64,000 bases of DNA from Bacteroidales bacterium UBA4295 (GTDB lineage Bacteria; Bacteroidota; Bacteroidia; Bacteroidales; Paludibacteraceae): NCBI GenBank assembly GCA_002395805.1, contig DGVB01000018.1, forward strand, positions 28,492 to 92,491, written 5' to 3'. Of this stretch, positions 9,029 through 16,514 are shown piece after piece (within the stretch, counting starts at the first letter, position 1; each line of letters opens with the position of its first letter). A program made the position numbers and the translations under genes. A model generated the notes under the pieces. It searched no databases. It had not been told where the DNA came from and worked only from the letters and a program-made list of their open reading frames with translations.

Positions 9029-9814
9029 GTGCTCCTTAGGGAGATAATCAATAGCATAGAATCTGTAGCGCCACGGAGTGCCCAGGAGAAATGGGATAAC
9101 TCGGGAATGCAGGTAGGTGACACAGGACGGGATATCCAGTCTGTCCTCTTGACCACAGACGTAACGTCGGAGGTGGTCGGTGAAGCTATTGAGCACGGGT
9201 GCCAACTCATTATCTCCCATCATCCCCTATTGTTCCACCCCCTGAAGCAGGTATGCGGCCAGACGCCGCAAGCGCGCATCGTAGAGCAAGCTATCAAACA
9301 TGATATCGCTATCTATTCCGCCCATACTTCGCTCGATTCCGTATCCGGAGGCATCAACACCCGCCTCGCGGATATATTAGGCATCAAGGACTATCGGATT
9401 CTCGTTCCCTCATCGGAGGGAGGCGATACGGGACTCGGCGTAATAGGCCGGTTGGATGAACCGATGCCATTTGACTCCTTATTAAAACGCGTGCGCGAGC
9501 GCCTGAATACTACCTATATCCGCTATACAATTCACAATGCACAATTCACAATTGAGAAAGTGGCTCTATGCGGAGGCAGCGGTGCGGAGTTTATCGAAGA
9601 GGCGATCCGCCAGGGAGCAGACGCCTATCTCACAGCGGACTGCAAATACCATGATTTTCAGGCGGCAGAAGGACGCATCGCCCTTATCGATATCGACCAT
9701 TGGATCAGCGAGCGTCATGCGCGTGATATATTCCGCGATATCCTCGCTCCCCTCGGCGTCACATGCTTTATATCCCAAAAAGACAAAACACCGATATTAA
9801 TTGCAAATATATAA
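9029..9814 (+). CDS. Nif3-like dinuclear metal protein
   Basis: A 261-residue member of the Nif3/YqfO/YbgI family (once called GTP cyclohydrolase 1 type 2). Motifs seen are KWDNSGMQVGD, the metal-binding SHHPLLFHPLK, YSAHTSLDSVSGGINTRLAD, VALCGGSGAEF, ADAYLTADCKYHDFQ and the closing IDIDHWISERH. The start is GTG, placed by the family's LLREIINSIE opening. Members form toroidal hexamers with two metals; the cellular role is unsettled. A four-unit 7-nt repeat (ACAATTC) encodes IHNAQFTI just before the CGGSG loop, an unusual low-complexity patch in a conserved protein. The frame is intact. Confidence 0.85.
   Translation: MLLREIINSIESVAPRSAQEKWDNSGMQVGDTGRDIQSVLLTTDVTSEVVGEAIEHGCQLIISHHPLLFHPLKQVCGQTPQARIVEQAIKHDIAIYSAHTSLDSVSGGINTRLADILGIKDYRILVPSSEGGDTGLGVIGRLDEPMPFDSLLKRVRERLNTTYIRYTIHNAQFTIEKVALCGGSGAEFIEEAIRQGADAYLTADCKYHDFQAAEGRIALIDIDHWISERHARDIFRDILAPLGVTCFISQKDKTPILIANI
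9527..9554 (+). repeat. Heptanucleotide array inside the Nif3-like gene
   Basis: Four contiguous 7-nt units, ACAATTC, ACAATGC, ACAATTC and ACAATTG, 28 nt in all. They are in frame within coding sequence and encode HNAQFTI. Confidence 0.85.
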
Positions 9815-9840
9815 TTGATAATTTAAAAATTTATAATAAT

Positions 9841-10575
9841 ATGGCTAGAACGAAAGAATTGACCATCGAGGAGAAACTCAAAGTCCTCTATGAATTACAG
9901 CAGGTTGACTCCAAGATCGACGCTCTGCGTACCTTGGCCGGCGAACTGCCGCAGGAAGTGAAAGATATGGCCGACGAAGTAGAAGGTCTGAAGACCCGTC
10001 TGGTGAATATCGAGAATGATATCAAGGAATGCGAGACCCAGATCTCGGACCACCGTGTGCGTACCGAGAACGCCAACGCATCCATCTCCCGCTATCGCGA
10101 GCAGCAGAACACGGTTCGTAATAACCGCGAGTTTGACAATCTGAACAAGGAGATTGAGTACCAGGAACTGGAGATCGAGGCTTCGCAGCGTAAGATCAAG
10201 CATTACTCGGCTGAACTCGAGGCGCGTCAGGCAGAGAAAGCCAAGACCGTCAAGGATATCGAGGAGCGCACCGTGGATCTGAACCAAAAGCGCTCGGAAC
10301 TGGACCAGATCTTAGCCGAGACCAAGGCAGAGACCGAAGCGCTGGTGCTCAAAGCAAGCGAACTCGAGAAGAAAATCGACGAGCGACTGCTGACCGCTTT
10401 CAAGCGTATCCGTAAGAACGCCCGCAACGGCCTCGCTGTCGTTAAGATAGAGCGTGACTCCTGCGGCGGATGCCACGCTAAGATCCCTGCTCAGAGCCAG
10501 TTGGATATCCGTGCCCGCAAGAAGATTATTCCTTGCGAGTTCTGCGGACGTATCCTGGTAGATCCTGAGATGTAA
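9841..10575 (+). CDS. Coiled-coil protein with C-terminal C4 zinc ribbon
   Basis: A 244-residue protein. Residues about 15-190 are a long charged coiled coil rich in Glu, Lys, Arg and Leu. The C-terminal domain carries CGGCHAKIP and, 21 residues on, IPCEFCGRIL, the paired Cys motifs of the zf-RING_7/CdsZ-type zinc ribbon. The ATG at 9841 matches the start MARTKELTIEEKLKVLYELQ typical of the family; an upstream in-frame start would lie inside the preceding gene. It is probably co-transcribed with the Nif3-like gene 26 nt upstream. The two genes are neighbours in many bacteria. The function is not established. The 3' end overlaps the convergent CPBP gene by 50 nt. Confidence 0.8.
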   Translation: MARTKELTIEEKLKVLYELQQVDSKIDALRTLAGELPQEVKDMADEVEGLKTRLVNIENDIKECETQISDHRVRTENANASISRYREQQNTVRNNREFDNLNKEIEYQELEIEASQRKIKHYSAELEARQAEKAKTVKDIEERTVDLNQKRSELDQILAETKAETEALVLKASELEKKIDERLLTAFKRIRKNARNGLAVVKIERDSCGGCHAKIPAQSQLDIRARKKIIPCEFCGRILVDPEM

Positions 10576-11431
10576 TCAGTATCCATACCAGAAACGCTAC
10601 AACCAGTAGGCTGATGACGCCTACCCACCATGTATCGCCGGCACCTATCGTGTCGGCGATATTGTTAGCCCCTTCCCGATCTCCCCCCGCAGGGGAGGAG
10701 AAAGCCTGATTTCTGAATGTTGCAATCTGATAACTCACAACGGCTATACCGTTGTTGATGAAATGCATCACTATCGGAACCCAGAGGCTTCCTGTCCATA
10801 CGAAGACATAGCCGAACAACGCGCCCATCATCATTCGTGGGATAAAGCCGTAAAACTGCATATGTATCGCCGAGAAAATAAAAGCCGTCACCCAAATAGC
10901 TACATGAGTGTGGCGCTGAGGGCTGAGGACTCCCTGCAGCACACCGCGGAACGACATCTCTTCCGCGAGCGCAGGCAGCAACGCCATCAGGCCGAGATTG
11001 AGGAGCAAGCCGCCGATGCCGTCTGCCGCTAAAAACCGCTCCGTCAGCGCCATAGCACTCGCTTCCATCGCTTTTATCCATGCCTCTATACCCGCCAAAC
11101 TCTCCGGCAGCCGGATTCGACCGTTCAGATCCGCCAGAAGGTTAATCGCCGGAATGGCACAAACCATGATGCCTATCGCGAGAGCAAAGACCTGCCATCC
11201 CGCGCCTTTGTCCATCTGCAGCCAGTGAAAGGGCCGGTGACCGCTGTCCCATAGCCATGCGCAGAGAACAGGCGGCAGAAGGAAGGTAGCGACAGTCTGC
11301 AGAAACTGCAGCCATTTGAGGCTCTCTGTCTCCTGGCTTCCATGCCATACCACCGTCCAGACTACCATCGCTATGAGCGTCAGTACCGACATGATTCCCA
11401 GCCAGGTCAATATCTGTATAAATTTTTTCAT
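10526..11431 (-). CDS. CPBP-family intramembrane glutamic protease
   Basis: A 301-residue multi-pass membrane protein with the CPBP (CAAX protease/Abi) signature: EEMSFRGVLQG in one helix, then a FSAIHMQFYGFIPRMMMGALFG helix and a third-motif helix with HFINNG. Glu-Glu and the two His are the expected active-site residues. The ATG at 11431 (MKKFIQILTW) is preferred. The -7 box ends only four nt before it, implying an mRNA with almost no leader. The segment encoding FSSPAGGDREGANN, between membrane helices, is a GC-rich palindromic element also found in other places in the window. Substrates are unknown; relatives process prenylated proteins or bacteriocins. Confidence 0.8.
   Translation of the reverse strand: MKKFIQILTWLGIMSVLTLIAMVVWTVVWHGSQETESLKWLQFLQTVATFLLPPVLCAWLWDSGHRPFHWLQMDKGAGWQVFALAIGIMVCAIPAINLLADLNGRIRLPESLAGIEAWIKAMEASAMALTERFLAADGIGGLLLNLGLMALLPALAEEMSFRGVLQGVLSPQRHTHVAIWVTAFIFSAIHMQFYGFIPRMMMGALFGYVFVWTGSLWVPIVMHFINNGIAVVSYQIATFRNQAFSSPAGGDREGANNIADTIGAGDTWWVGVISLLVVAFLVWILITSQDLPGYVRRTRKE
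10671..10702. repeat. GC-rich palindromic element inside the CPBP gene
   Basis: CCTTCCCGATCTCCCC, then CCGCA and GGGGAGGAG. It forms a hairpin (CTCCCC with GGGGAG) and is read in frame on the minus strand as a Ser/Pro/Gly-rich insert. It resembles elements at 27412, 54536 and 63145. Confidence 0.55.
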
Positions 11432-11435
11432 GCTG

Positions 11436-11466
11436 CAAAAATACAACTATTTTGCGAGATACGCAA
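11436..11466 (-). promoter_or_regulatory. Promoter of the CPBP gene (near-leaderless)
   Basis: Minus strand TTGCGTATCTCGCAA (from 11466) and TATTTTTG (ending 11436), 23 nt apart. The ATG begins at 11431, so transcription should start at or within a few nt of it. Confidence 0.7.
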
Positions 11467-11493
11467 GAGTTCTGGCGAATTTTTGCTTTTTAT

Positions 11494-11524
11494 TTGCATA
11501 TATGCAAAAAAAGCAGTAAATTTG
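11494..11524 (+). promoter_or_regulatory. Promoter of the CNNM/CBS gene
   Basis: The perfect palindrome TTGCATATATGCAA (11494-11507) is followed by TAAATTTG at 11517, with 23-nt spacing. It lies back to back with the CPBP promoter. Confidence 0.75.
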
Positions 11525-11563
11525 CAGCGTTTTTGTACGAATCATGCCTTCGGGCTAAACTAT

Positions 11564-12682
11564 ATGGGATTACTTTTATTATTTTTGCTCGGTTCGATGG
11601 CCGTCAGTTTCTTATGCTCCGTACTGGAGTCGGTGCTGATGAGTACATCGCTCAGTTATATCAATTTGCGTGAAGAGGAGGGCTATGCGCCAGCGAAGCT
11701 GATGAGCAGTTACAAGGAGGACACCGGTCGTCCTTTAGCCGCTATTCTATCGTTAAACACCATTGCAAACACCATCGGTGCAGCCGGCGTGGGTATGCAG
11801 GCGACGGCTCTTTTCGGCTCCAAATGGTTCGGCCTGGTATCCGCGATCACGACGATACTGATTCTCTTTTTCGGCGAGATCATACCGAAGGTCATCGGTA
11901 CGACCTACTGGCGCGAGCTGATGGGTATCAGCGCGCGTATCATCCGTGCGCTGATATTCATCCTGTACCCGCTGGTATGGCTGGTGGAGTTGATCTCCCG
12001 CATGGTGCCGGATAACGAAGATGACCCGTCGGTGAGCCGCGAAGAAGTGCTGGCGATGGTGAACGTAGGCGAGGAAGAAGGCGTGGTGGACGAGGACGAG
12101 AACAAGATATTCTCGAACCTGATGCGGCTGGATTCGATTCATGCCTACGACGTGATGACGCCGCGCGTGGTAGCAAAGACCGCACCGGAGAACATGACCC
12201 TGCGGGCCTACTACGACAACGACGAATACGACCATTTCTCGCGTATTCCGCTGTACAAGCCCGAATCGCCGGAGTATATCACCGGCTATATCCTGCGCAA
12301 CGATGCGCTGGAGGACCTGACAGAAGACCATTTCCGCAAGACCTTGGGCAGTATCAAACGCCCCCTGCCGGCTTTCGACCAGGATCTGACATTAGGTACG
12401 ATATTCGACAGCATGCTGAAGCAGAAAAGCCAGATCGCGCAGGTGATCGACGAATACGGTATGTTCGTAGGCATCCTGACGCTGGAGGATATCATCGAGA
12501 CCATCTTCGGTCTGGAGATCATCGACGAGAACGACACGGTGATAGACATGCAGCAGTACGCCCGCGAGCGATGGGAGCAGAGGCAGAAGAAGTACAGGAA
12601 AGTAGAAAGTCAAAAGTCGAAAGTCGAAAGCAATGAGGAAGCAGAGCGAGATACGGATACTGAACAAGAAGGCGAAGTTTGA
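11564..12682 (+). CDS. CNNM/CBS-domain membrane protein (HlyC/CorC type)
   Basis: A 372-residue protein. Residues 1-150 carry hydrophobic helices of a CNNM (DUF21) domain, including [13 protein letters not shown] and [14 protein letters not shown]. An acidic linker ([21 protein letters not shown]) and two CBS domains follow ([13 protein letters not shown] with HFSRIPLY, then [22 protein letters not shown]). Relatives act in Mg/Co transport or, as GldE, in gliding. The ATG at 11564 begins the first membrane helix, and longer starts would cross the promoter. The C-terminus is odd: after the CBS domain it runs through a GTCGAAA-type repeat ([14 protein letters not shown]) and 50 nt into smpB. 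Confidence 0.8.
   Translation: MGLLLLFLLGSMAVSFLCSVLESVLMSTSLSYINLREEEGYAPAKLMSSYKEDTGRPLAAILSLNTIANTIGAAGVGMQATALFGSKWFGLVSAITTILILFFGEIIPKVIGTTYWRELMGISARIIRALIFILYPLVWLVELISRMVPDNEDDPSVSREEVLAMVNVGEEEGVVDEDENKIFSNLMRLDSIHAYDVMTPRVVAKTAPENMTLRAYYDNDEYDHFSRIPLYKPESPEYITGYILRNDALEDLTEDHFRKTLGSIKRPLPAFDQDLTLGTIFDSMLKQKSQIAQVIDEYGMFVGILTLEDIIETIFGLEIIDENDTVIDMQQYARERWEQRQKKYRKVESQKSKVESNEEAERDTDTEQEGEV
12602..12629 (+). repeat. Heptanucleotide array at the CNNM gene/smpB overlap
   Basis: Units GTAGAAA, GTCAAAA, GTCGAAA and GTCGAAA end three nt before the smpB start codon. They are in frame with the upstream gene and encode [10 protein letters not shown]. Confidence 0.85.
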
Positions 12683-13097
12683 ATACATCATTCTGGACCG
12701 GTATACGGCAGGTATTCAACTATTCGGCACCGAGATCAAATCCATCCGTGAAGGAAAAGCTTCGCTGATAGATTCGTACTGCGCGGTAGAACACGGGGAG
12801 ATATACGTCAAACAGATGCATATCGCGGAGTACCGGTTCGGCTCCTACGCCAACCATGAGGTTCGCCGCGACCGCAAACTGCTGCTGCAGCGGCGCGAGA
12901 TACGCAAACTGGAGAAAGCGACAAAAGACACCGGCAAGACCATCATTCCGCTGGTGCTTTTCATCAACGAGAAAGGGTTAGCGAAGATGGAGATCGCGCT
13001 ATGCCAGGGCAAGCACAGCTACGACAAGCGCCAGAGCCTGCGCGAAGCGGATGACAAGCGTGAGATGGCGCAGGTGCGGAAGTTCACGCTTCGTTGA
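12633..13097 (+). CDS. smpB: SsrA-binding protein SmpB
   Basis: A 154-residue protein with the SmpB signatures [39 protein letters not shown] and the [20 protein letters not shown] core, ending in the basic tail [10 protein letters not shown]. It binds tmRNA and delivers it to stalled ribosomes for trans-translation. The start overlaps the end of the upstream gene by 50 nt, and a 7-nt repeat array sits directly in front, where a leader would be. Length and motif order are normal. tmRNA itself is not in the window. Confidence 0.95.
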   Translation: MRKQSEIRILNKKAKFEYIILDRYTAGIQLFGTEIKSIREGKASLIDSYCAVEHGEIYVKQMHIAEYRFGSYANHEVRRDRKLLLQRREIRKLEKATKDTGKTIIPLVLFINEKGLAKMEIALCQGKHSYDKRQSLREADDKREMAQVRKFTLR

Positions 13098-13154
13098 TGT
13101 TGATAAGAAAATAAACAGAAATAAATTTTTATCAGACACTAATAATATTATAAT

Positions 13155-14690
13155 ATGAGTAAAGCATTATTAATGATTTTGGACGGCTGGGGCATCGGCA
13201 ACAAGAGTAAAGCCGATGTGATCAGCTGCACGCCGACACCGCACTGGGATGCGTTGTTAGCACAATACCCTCATTCACAGCTCCAGGCAAGCGGCGAGAA
13301 CGTCGGTTTGCCGGACGGACAGATGGGTAACTCGGAGGTCGGACACCTCAATATAGGTGCTGGCCGCGTGGTATATCAGGACCTGGTGAAGATCAACCGC
13401 TCCATCCGCGACAACTCGATCATGCAGAACCCCGAGATCATCGCTGCTTACAAGGCAGCGCAGGCGGAGGGCAAGAAACTGCATATCATGGGTCTATGCT
13501 CCAACGGCGGCGTACACAGTTCGCTCGACCACCTATTCAAACTGGTGGAGATAGCGAAAGAATACGGCGTAGGGGAGAAGACTTTCGTGCATTGCTTCAT
13601 GGACGGCCGCGACACCGACCCGCGCAGCGGAAAAGGATTCATCGCCGACCTGCAGCAGGTATGCGACGCCAACGGCGCCCATATCGCCTCTATCATCGGT
13701 CGTTTCTACGCCATGGACCGCGACAAGAGATGGGAGCGCATCAAAGTGGCATATGACCAGTTGGTGAACGGTATCGGTCGCCAGGAGACCGATATGGTAG
13801 CCGCCGTACAGGGATGCTACGACCGCCATACGGAGGAGCACAAGGACACGGACGAGTTCATGGAGCCGCTGGTGAACGCCGGCTGCGACGGACGTATCGC
13901 CGAAGGCGATGTGGTCATCTTCTTCAACTACCGCAACGATCGCGCGAAAGAGATCACGATCGTGCTGACCCAGCAAGACATGCCGGAGCAAGGCATGCAT
14001 ACCATCCCCGGATTACACTACTGCTGCATGACGCCGTACGACAGTTCATTCCAGGGGCTGCATATCCTCTATCCGAAAGAGAACGTAGAGAATACCTTCG
14101 GCGAAGTGGTTAGCAATTTAGGTCTGAAGCAATTACGTATCGCCGAGACGGAGAAATTCGCCCATGTGACGTTCTTCTTCAACGGCGGCCGCGAAGCGGA
14201 GTATCCGGGTGAGGAGCGTATATTGATCCCGAGTCCGAAGGTACCGACCTACGACATGAAGCCGGAGATGAGTGCACCGGAGGTGACGGAAGCGCTGATA
14301 GCGGCTATCAAGACGCAGAAATTTGACTACATCACTCTCAATTTCGCAAACGGTGACATGGTAGGTCATACGGGTGTGTATGAAGCTATCGAGAAAGCCG
14401 TGAGGACGATAGACGACTGCTCCCACCGCGTGATCGAGGCTGCGCTGGAGAACGGCTATGAGATCATCGTGATAGCCGACCACGGCAACTGCGACAACGC
14501 CATCAATCCGGACGGCACCCCAAACACCGCACACTCGCTCAACCCCGTTCCGTTCGTATATATCAGTAAGGAACACACGGACGCGCGCGTAGAGAACGGT
14601 ATCCTCGCCGACGTAGCTCCGTCGCTATGCCATATCATGGGTATCGCGCAGCCGAAGGAGATGACGGGAAAAAATCTAATTAAGGATTAG
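13155..14690 (+). CDS. gpmI: 2,3-bisphosphoglycerate-independent phosphoglycerate mutase
   Basis: A 511-residue cofactor-independent mutase that interconverts 3- and 2-phosphoglycerate with two Mn ions. It opens [12 protein letters not shown] with the first metal Asp. The catalytic serine lies in [15 protein letters not shown] (Ser60). Later metal-site motifs are [30 protein letters not shown] and [10 protein letters not shown]. Length is typical. The stop codon TAG is part of the first unit of a 16-unit 7-nt tandem array that runs to 14797, and a hairpin terminator follows at 14826. It starts 57 nt after smpB. Confidence 0.97.
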   Translation: MSKALLMILDGWGIGNKSKADVISCTPTPHWDALLAQYPHSQLQASGENVGLPDGQMGNSEVGHLNIGAGRVVYQDLVKINRSIRDNSIMQNPEIIAAYKAAQAEGKKLHIMGLCSNGGVHSSLDHLFKLVEIAKEYGVGEKTFVHCFMDGRDTDPRSGKGFIADLQQVCDANGAHIASIIGRFYAMDRDKRWERIKVAYDQLVNGIGRQETDMVAAVQGCYDRHTEEHKDTDEFMEPLVNAGCDGRIAEGDVVIFFNYRNDRAKEITIVLTQQDMPEQGMHTIPGLHYCCMTPYDSSFQGLHILYPKENVENTFGEVVSNLGLKQLRIAETEKFAHVTFFFNGGREAEYPGEERILIPSPKVPTYDMKPEMSAPEVTEALIAAIKTQKFDYITLNFANGDMVGHTGVYEAIEKAVRTIDDCSHRVIEAALENGYEIIVIADHGNCDNAINPDGTPNTAHSLNPVPFVYISKEHTDARVENGILADVAPSLCHIMGIAQPKEMTGKNLIKD

Positions 14691-14797
14691 AGGTTAGAGG
14701 TTAGAGGTTAGAAGTTAGAAGTTAGAAGTTAGAAGTTAGAAGTTAGAAGTTAGAAGTTAGAAGTTAGAAGTTAGAAGTTAGAAGTTAGAAGTTAGAA
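14686..14797 (+). repeat. Sixteen-unit heptanucleotide array after gpmI
   Basis: One ATTAGAG, two GTTAGAG and thirteen GTTAGAA units run without interruption from 14686 to 14797. The gpmI stop codon is in the first unit. This is the longest array of its kind in the window and is almost perfect in its last thirteen units. Confidence 0.95.
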
Positions 14798-14825
14798 GAA
14801 AGAAAAAGAAAAAAGAAAAAAGAAA

Positions 14826-14851
14826 GCGGCCCCGAAAGGGTCGCTTCTTTT
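14826..14851 (+). terminator. Hairpin terminator after gpmI
   Basis: GCGGCCC, loop CGAAA, GGGTCGC, then TTCTTTT. The arms pair with one G-U. On the plus strand it follows the repeat array. The A-rich left side could let it also serve the minus-strand lipoprotein gene that ends at 14887. Confidence 0.7.
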
Positions 14852-14886
14852 CATGTTTCCGAAGAAACAAATCGAGCAACAAGCGA

Positions 14887-15078
14887 TTACTCTGCAACCG
14901 GAGCCTCTGCCTCAGCGGGAGCTTCAGCAGCCTCTGCACAGCAAGCAGCGCTGTCTGCCTTTTGGCAGCATGCAACGCTATCTTTGCAGCACTCTTTCTC
15001 TGCACATTTGTCGCAGCACTTGTTGCCGCAGCTCATTGCAGCGAATGCAACAGCTACGATAAGAAGCATTTTCTTCAT
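14887..15078 (-). CDS. Small cysteine-rich lipoprotein
   Basis: A 63-residue product. The signal MKKMLLIVAVAFAAMSC has a lipobox, and the mature part is full of Cys pairs (CC four times plus single Cys; ten Cys including the lipidated one). It ends in an Ala/Glu/Pro tail. The ATG at 15078 is chosen because the hydrophobic signal starts there. It is paralogous in signal and leader to the gene at 15322-15552. The Cys pattern suggests metal binding or a redox role in the periplasm; I know no named family, so this is only a suggestion. It has its own promoter about 140 nt upstream and a structured leader. Confidence 0.7.
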   Translation of the reverse strand: MKKMLLIVAVAFAAMSCGNKCCDKCAEKECCKDSVACCQKADSAACCAEAAEAPAEAEAPVAE

Positions 15079-15116
15079 AATTTTAAAGAATTTTAAAATT
15101 CTGGAGCTTTGGCATC

Positions 15117-15147
15117 GTCGAGTCGGGTAAGCGAGCTTACACTCGAC
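15117..15147 (-). promoter_or_regulatory. Long hairpin in the leader of the Cys-rich lipoprotein gene
   Basis: GTCGAGT and GTAAGC pair with GCTTAC and ACTCGAC across a GA loop, with a 3-nt bulge on one side: 13 bp in all. It lies in the predicted 5' leader about 40 nt before the start codon. A role in translation control is possible but unproven. Confidence 0.5.
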
Positions 15148-15175
15148 TAGCACAAAACTTCATTGTCTTTGGGTT

Positions 15176-15211
15176 AATAAAGCTTTATTCTTTTCGCCTA
15201 TATGCGAAAAA
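15176..15211 (-). promoter_or_regulatory. Leader stem and palindrome shared by two lipoprotein genes
   Basis: TTTTTCGC with GGCGAAAA forms a hairpin at the very start of the transcript. It is followed by the palindrome AATAAAGCTTTATT (15176-15189). The same pair of elements recurs at 15576-15617 before the paralogous gene. Confidence 0.55.
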
Positions 15212-15216
15212 CGGTG

Positions 15217-15247
15217 CAAAAGTACAACATTTTTTCCGAATGCACAA
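15217..15247 (-). promoter_or_regulatory. Promoter of the Cys-rich lipoprotein gene
   Basis: Minus strand TTGTGCATTCGG (from 15247) and TACTTTTG (ending 15217), 23-nt spacing. Confidence 0.65.
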
Positions 15248-15321
15248 AAAAAAGTACTTTTTGCATAGTGAATATTACAAAACACCGCAAAAAGTACCCC
15301 AATTGTAGCGGGAAGGAAGAA

Positions 15322-15552
15322 TTATTTATTCTTCTCTACCTCAGTAGCTACATCTTGACCGAGCTCAACAGCGCGCTCGATGAGGGTAGCCTCTTTTTGA
15401 GCTTGGGTCTCTTCCTCTGCAGGAGCAGCCGGCTCAGCAACTACCTCAACTGCTGCAGGAGCAGCCTCTTCAGCCTCGGCTTTCTCAGCCTCTTTGTTTG
15501 CGCAGCTGAGTGCAGCAAATGCAACAGCTACAAGAATCATTAATTTTTTCAT
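15322..15552 (-). CDS. Small Ala/Glu-rich lipoprotein
   Basis: A 76-residue product with signal MKKLMILVAVAFAALSC, almost the same as that of the Cys-rich lipoprotein 240 nt downstream. The mature part is low in complexity (EAEKAEAEEAAPAAVEVV) and ends in a likely amphipathic helix (TLIERAVELGQDVATEVEKN). No Cys is present apart from the lipidated one. The leader shares a 5' hairpin and the palindrome AATAAAGCTTTATT with the neighbour, so the two genes probably arose by duplication followed by divergence of the mature part. Function is unknown. It is transcribed from one side of a symmetric bidirectional promoter. Confidence 0.7.
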   Translation of the reverse strand: MKKLMILVAVAFAALSCANKEAEKAEAEEAAPAAVEVVAEPAAPAEEETQAQKEATLIERAVELGQDVATEVEKNK

Positions 15553-15575
15553 TGTTTTAAAGAATTTTTAAAGTT

Positions 15576-15617
15576 AATAAAGCTTTATTTTACTTTTTGT
15601 TTCGCCTTTTTGCGAAA
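15576..15617 (-). promoter_or_regulatory. Second copy of the shared lipoprotein leader
   Basis: Holds TTTCGC/GCGAAA hairpin arms (15600-15617) and AATAAAGCTTTATT (15576-15589), as in the leader at 15176. Confidence 0.5.
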
Positions 15618-15624
15618 AACGATG

Positions 15625-15655
15625 CAAAAGTACTAACTTTTTTGCATATATCCAA
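15625..15655 (-). promoter_or_regulatory. Left half of a symmetric bidirectional promoter
   Basis: Minus strand TTGGATATATGCAA (from 15655) and TACTTTTG (ending 15625), 23 nt apart. It shares its -33 palindrome with the plus-strand promoter 15642-15672. Confidence 0.7.
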
Positions 15656-15672
15656 AAAAAATTGTAATTTTG
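15642..15672 (+). promoter_or_regulatory. Right half of the symmetric bidirectional promoter
   Basis: TTGCATATATCCAA (15642-15655) and TAATTTTG (15665-15672), 23 nt apart. The two -7 boxes are equidistant from the palindrome centre. Confidence 0.7.
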
Positions 15673-15692
15673 CGCAATAAATTGCGTTTTTT

Positions 15693-16514
15693 ATGAAAAA
15701 ACCTGACTTTTTGGATAAATCCGACCTCAAATTTATCGGGTGGAATATTGCAGCCGCCATCGTGGTAGGAATCGTGATTCTGATCGTTCTGATAGCGTAC
15801 CTCAGGAGGTATACCGAGCACGGTGTAGAAGTGGATGTGGCCGATGTGCGCGGGCTGGTGGTAGAGGAAGCCACTCCTCTGCTCGCCGACCAGGGGTTGC
15901 ATCTGGTGGTGGTAGATTCCACGTATTCGGACAAAGTGCCGTTCGGCACTATCGTAGAGCAGGATCCGAAGCCGATGAGTCATGCCAAACACGGACGGGC
16001 CGTCTATGTGACGATCAACGCTACTACCAAACGCCAGGTAGCTATGCCAAACCTGCAGGATATCAGTTATCGCCAGGCGGAAACGACCTTGCGAGGTATG
16101 GGTCTGCGGGTTGATTCCGTCTATGAATACGAGCCGTCCGAATACCGGGATCTGGTACTGGATGTCAAATGCAACGGCGTGAGTGTACAGCCGGGAGAGA
16201 AACTGGCGGTAGGTACAAAAGTGCGGCTGGTAGTCGGTTTCGGGCGAGGAACCGAGCAGGTGGAGGTGCCGTCGGTAATAGGGCTGACCCTGCAAGACGC
16301 CCGCAGCCTGCTGTTGAGAAACCGGCTGACCGTAGGTGCTGTTAGTTACGACGAGCCGAGCGAAGAAGGCGTGGAGCAATATATCTATCGCCAGACACCG
16401 AGTGCCGGCGAGAAACTAATCGAAGGCGAGACAGTGGCGCTACGTCTGTCGGCTGATATCGAGAAAGCAGCCAGCGGAGAGGGAGGGCACACCGAGGAAG
16501 AAGAATGGTTTTGA
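15693..16514 (+). CDS. PASTA-domain membrane protein
   Basis: A 273-residue protein: short basic N-terminus, one membrane helix (IAAAIVVGIVILIVLIAYL), then three PASTA modules outside the membrane (about residues 45-110, 115-185 and 190-258). Their hallmarks are DVRGLVVEEATPLLADQGL, MPNLQDISYRQAETTLRGMGL and VPSVIGLTLQDARSLLLRNRL. PASTA modules bind peptidoglycan or muropeptides in kinases and PBPs; here there is no kinase part. The acidic tail (GHTEEEEWF) overlaps the next gene by 10 nt. The operon PASTA protein, RluA-type synthase, porX is one I recall as conserved in Bacteroidota. Confidence 0.85.
   Translation: MKKPDFLDKSDLKFIGWNIAAAIVVGIVILIVLIAYLRRYTEHGVEVDVADVRGLVVEEATPLLADQGLHLVVVDSTYSDKVPFGTIVEQDPKPMSHAKHGRAVYVTINATTKRQVAMPNLQDISYRQAETTLRGMGLRVDSVYEYEPSEYRDLVLDVKCNGVSVQPGEKLAVGTKVRLVVGFGRGTEQVEVPSVIGLTLQDARSLLLRNRLTVGAVSYDEPSEEGVEQYIYRQTPSAGEKLIEGETVALRLSADIEKAASGEGGHTEEEEWF

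Noticed and set aside
14686-14797. CRISPR-like array after gpmI
   Set aside because: The units are 7 nt with no spacers and there are no cas genes.
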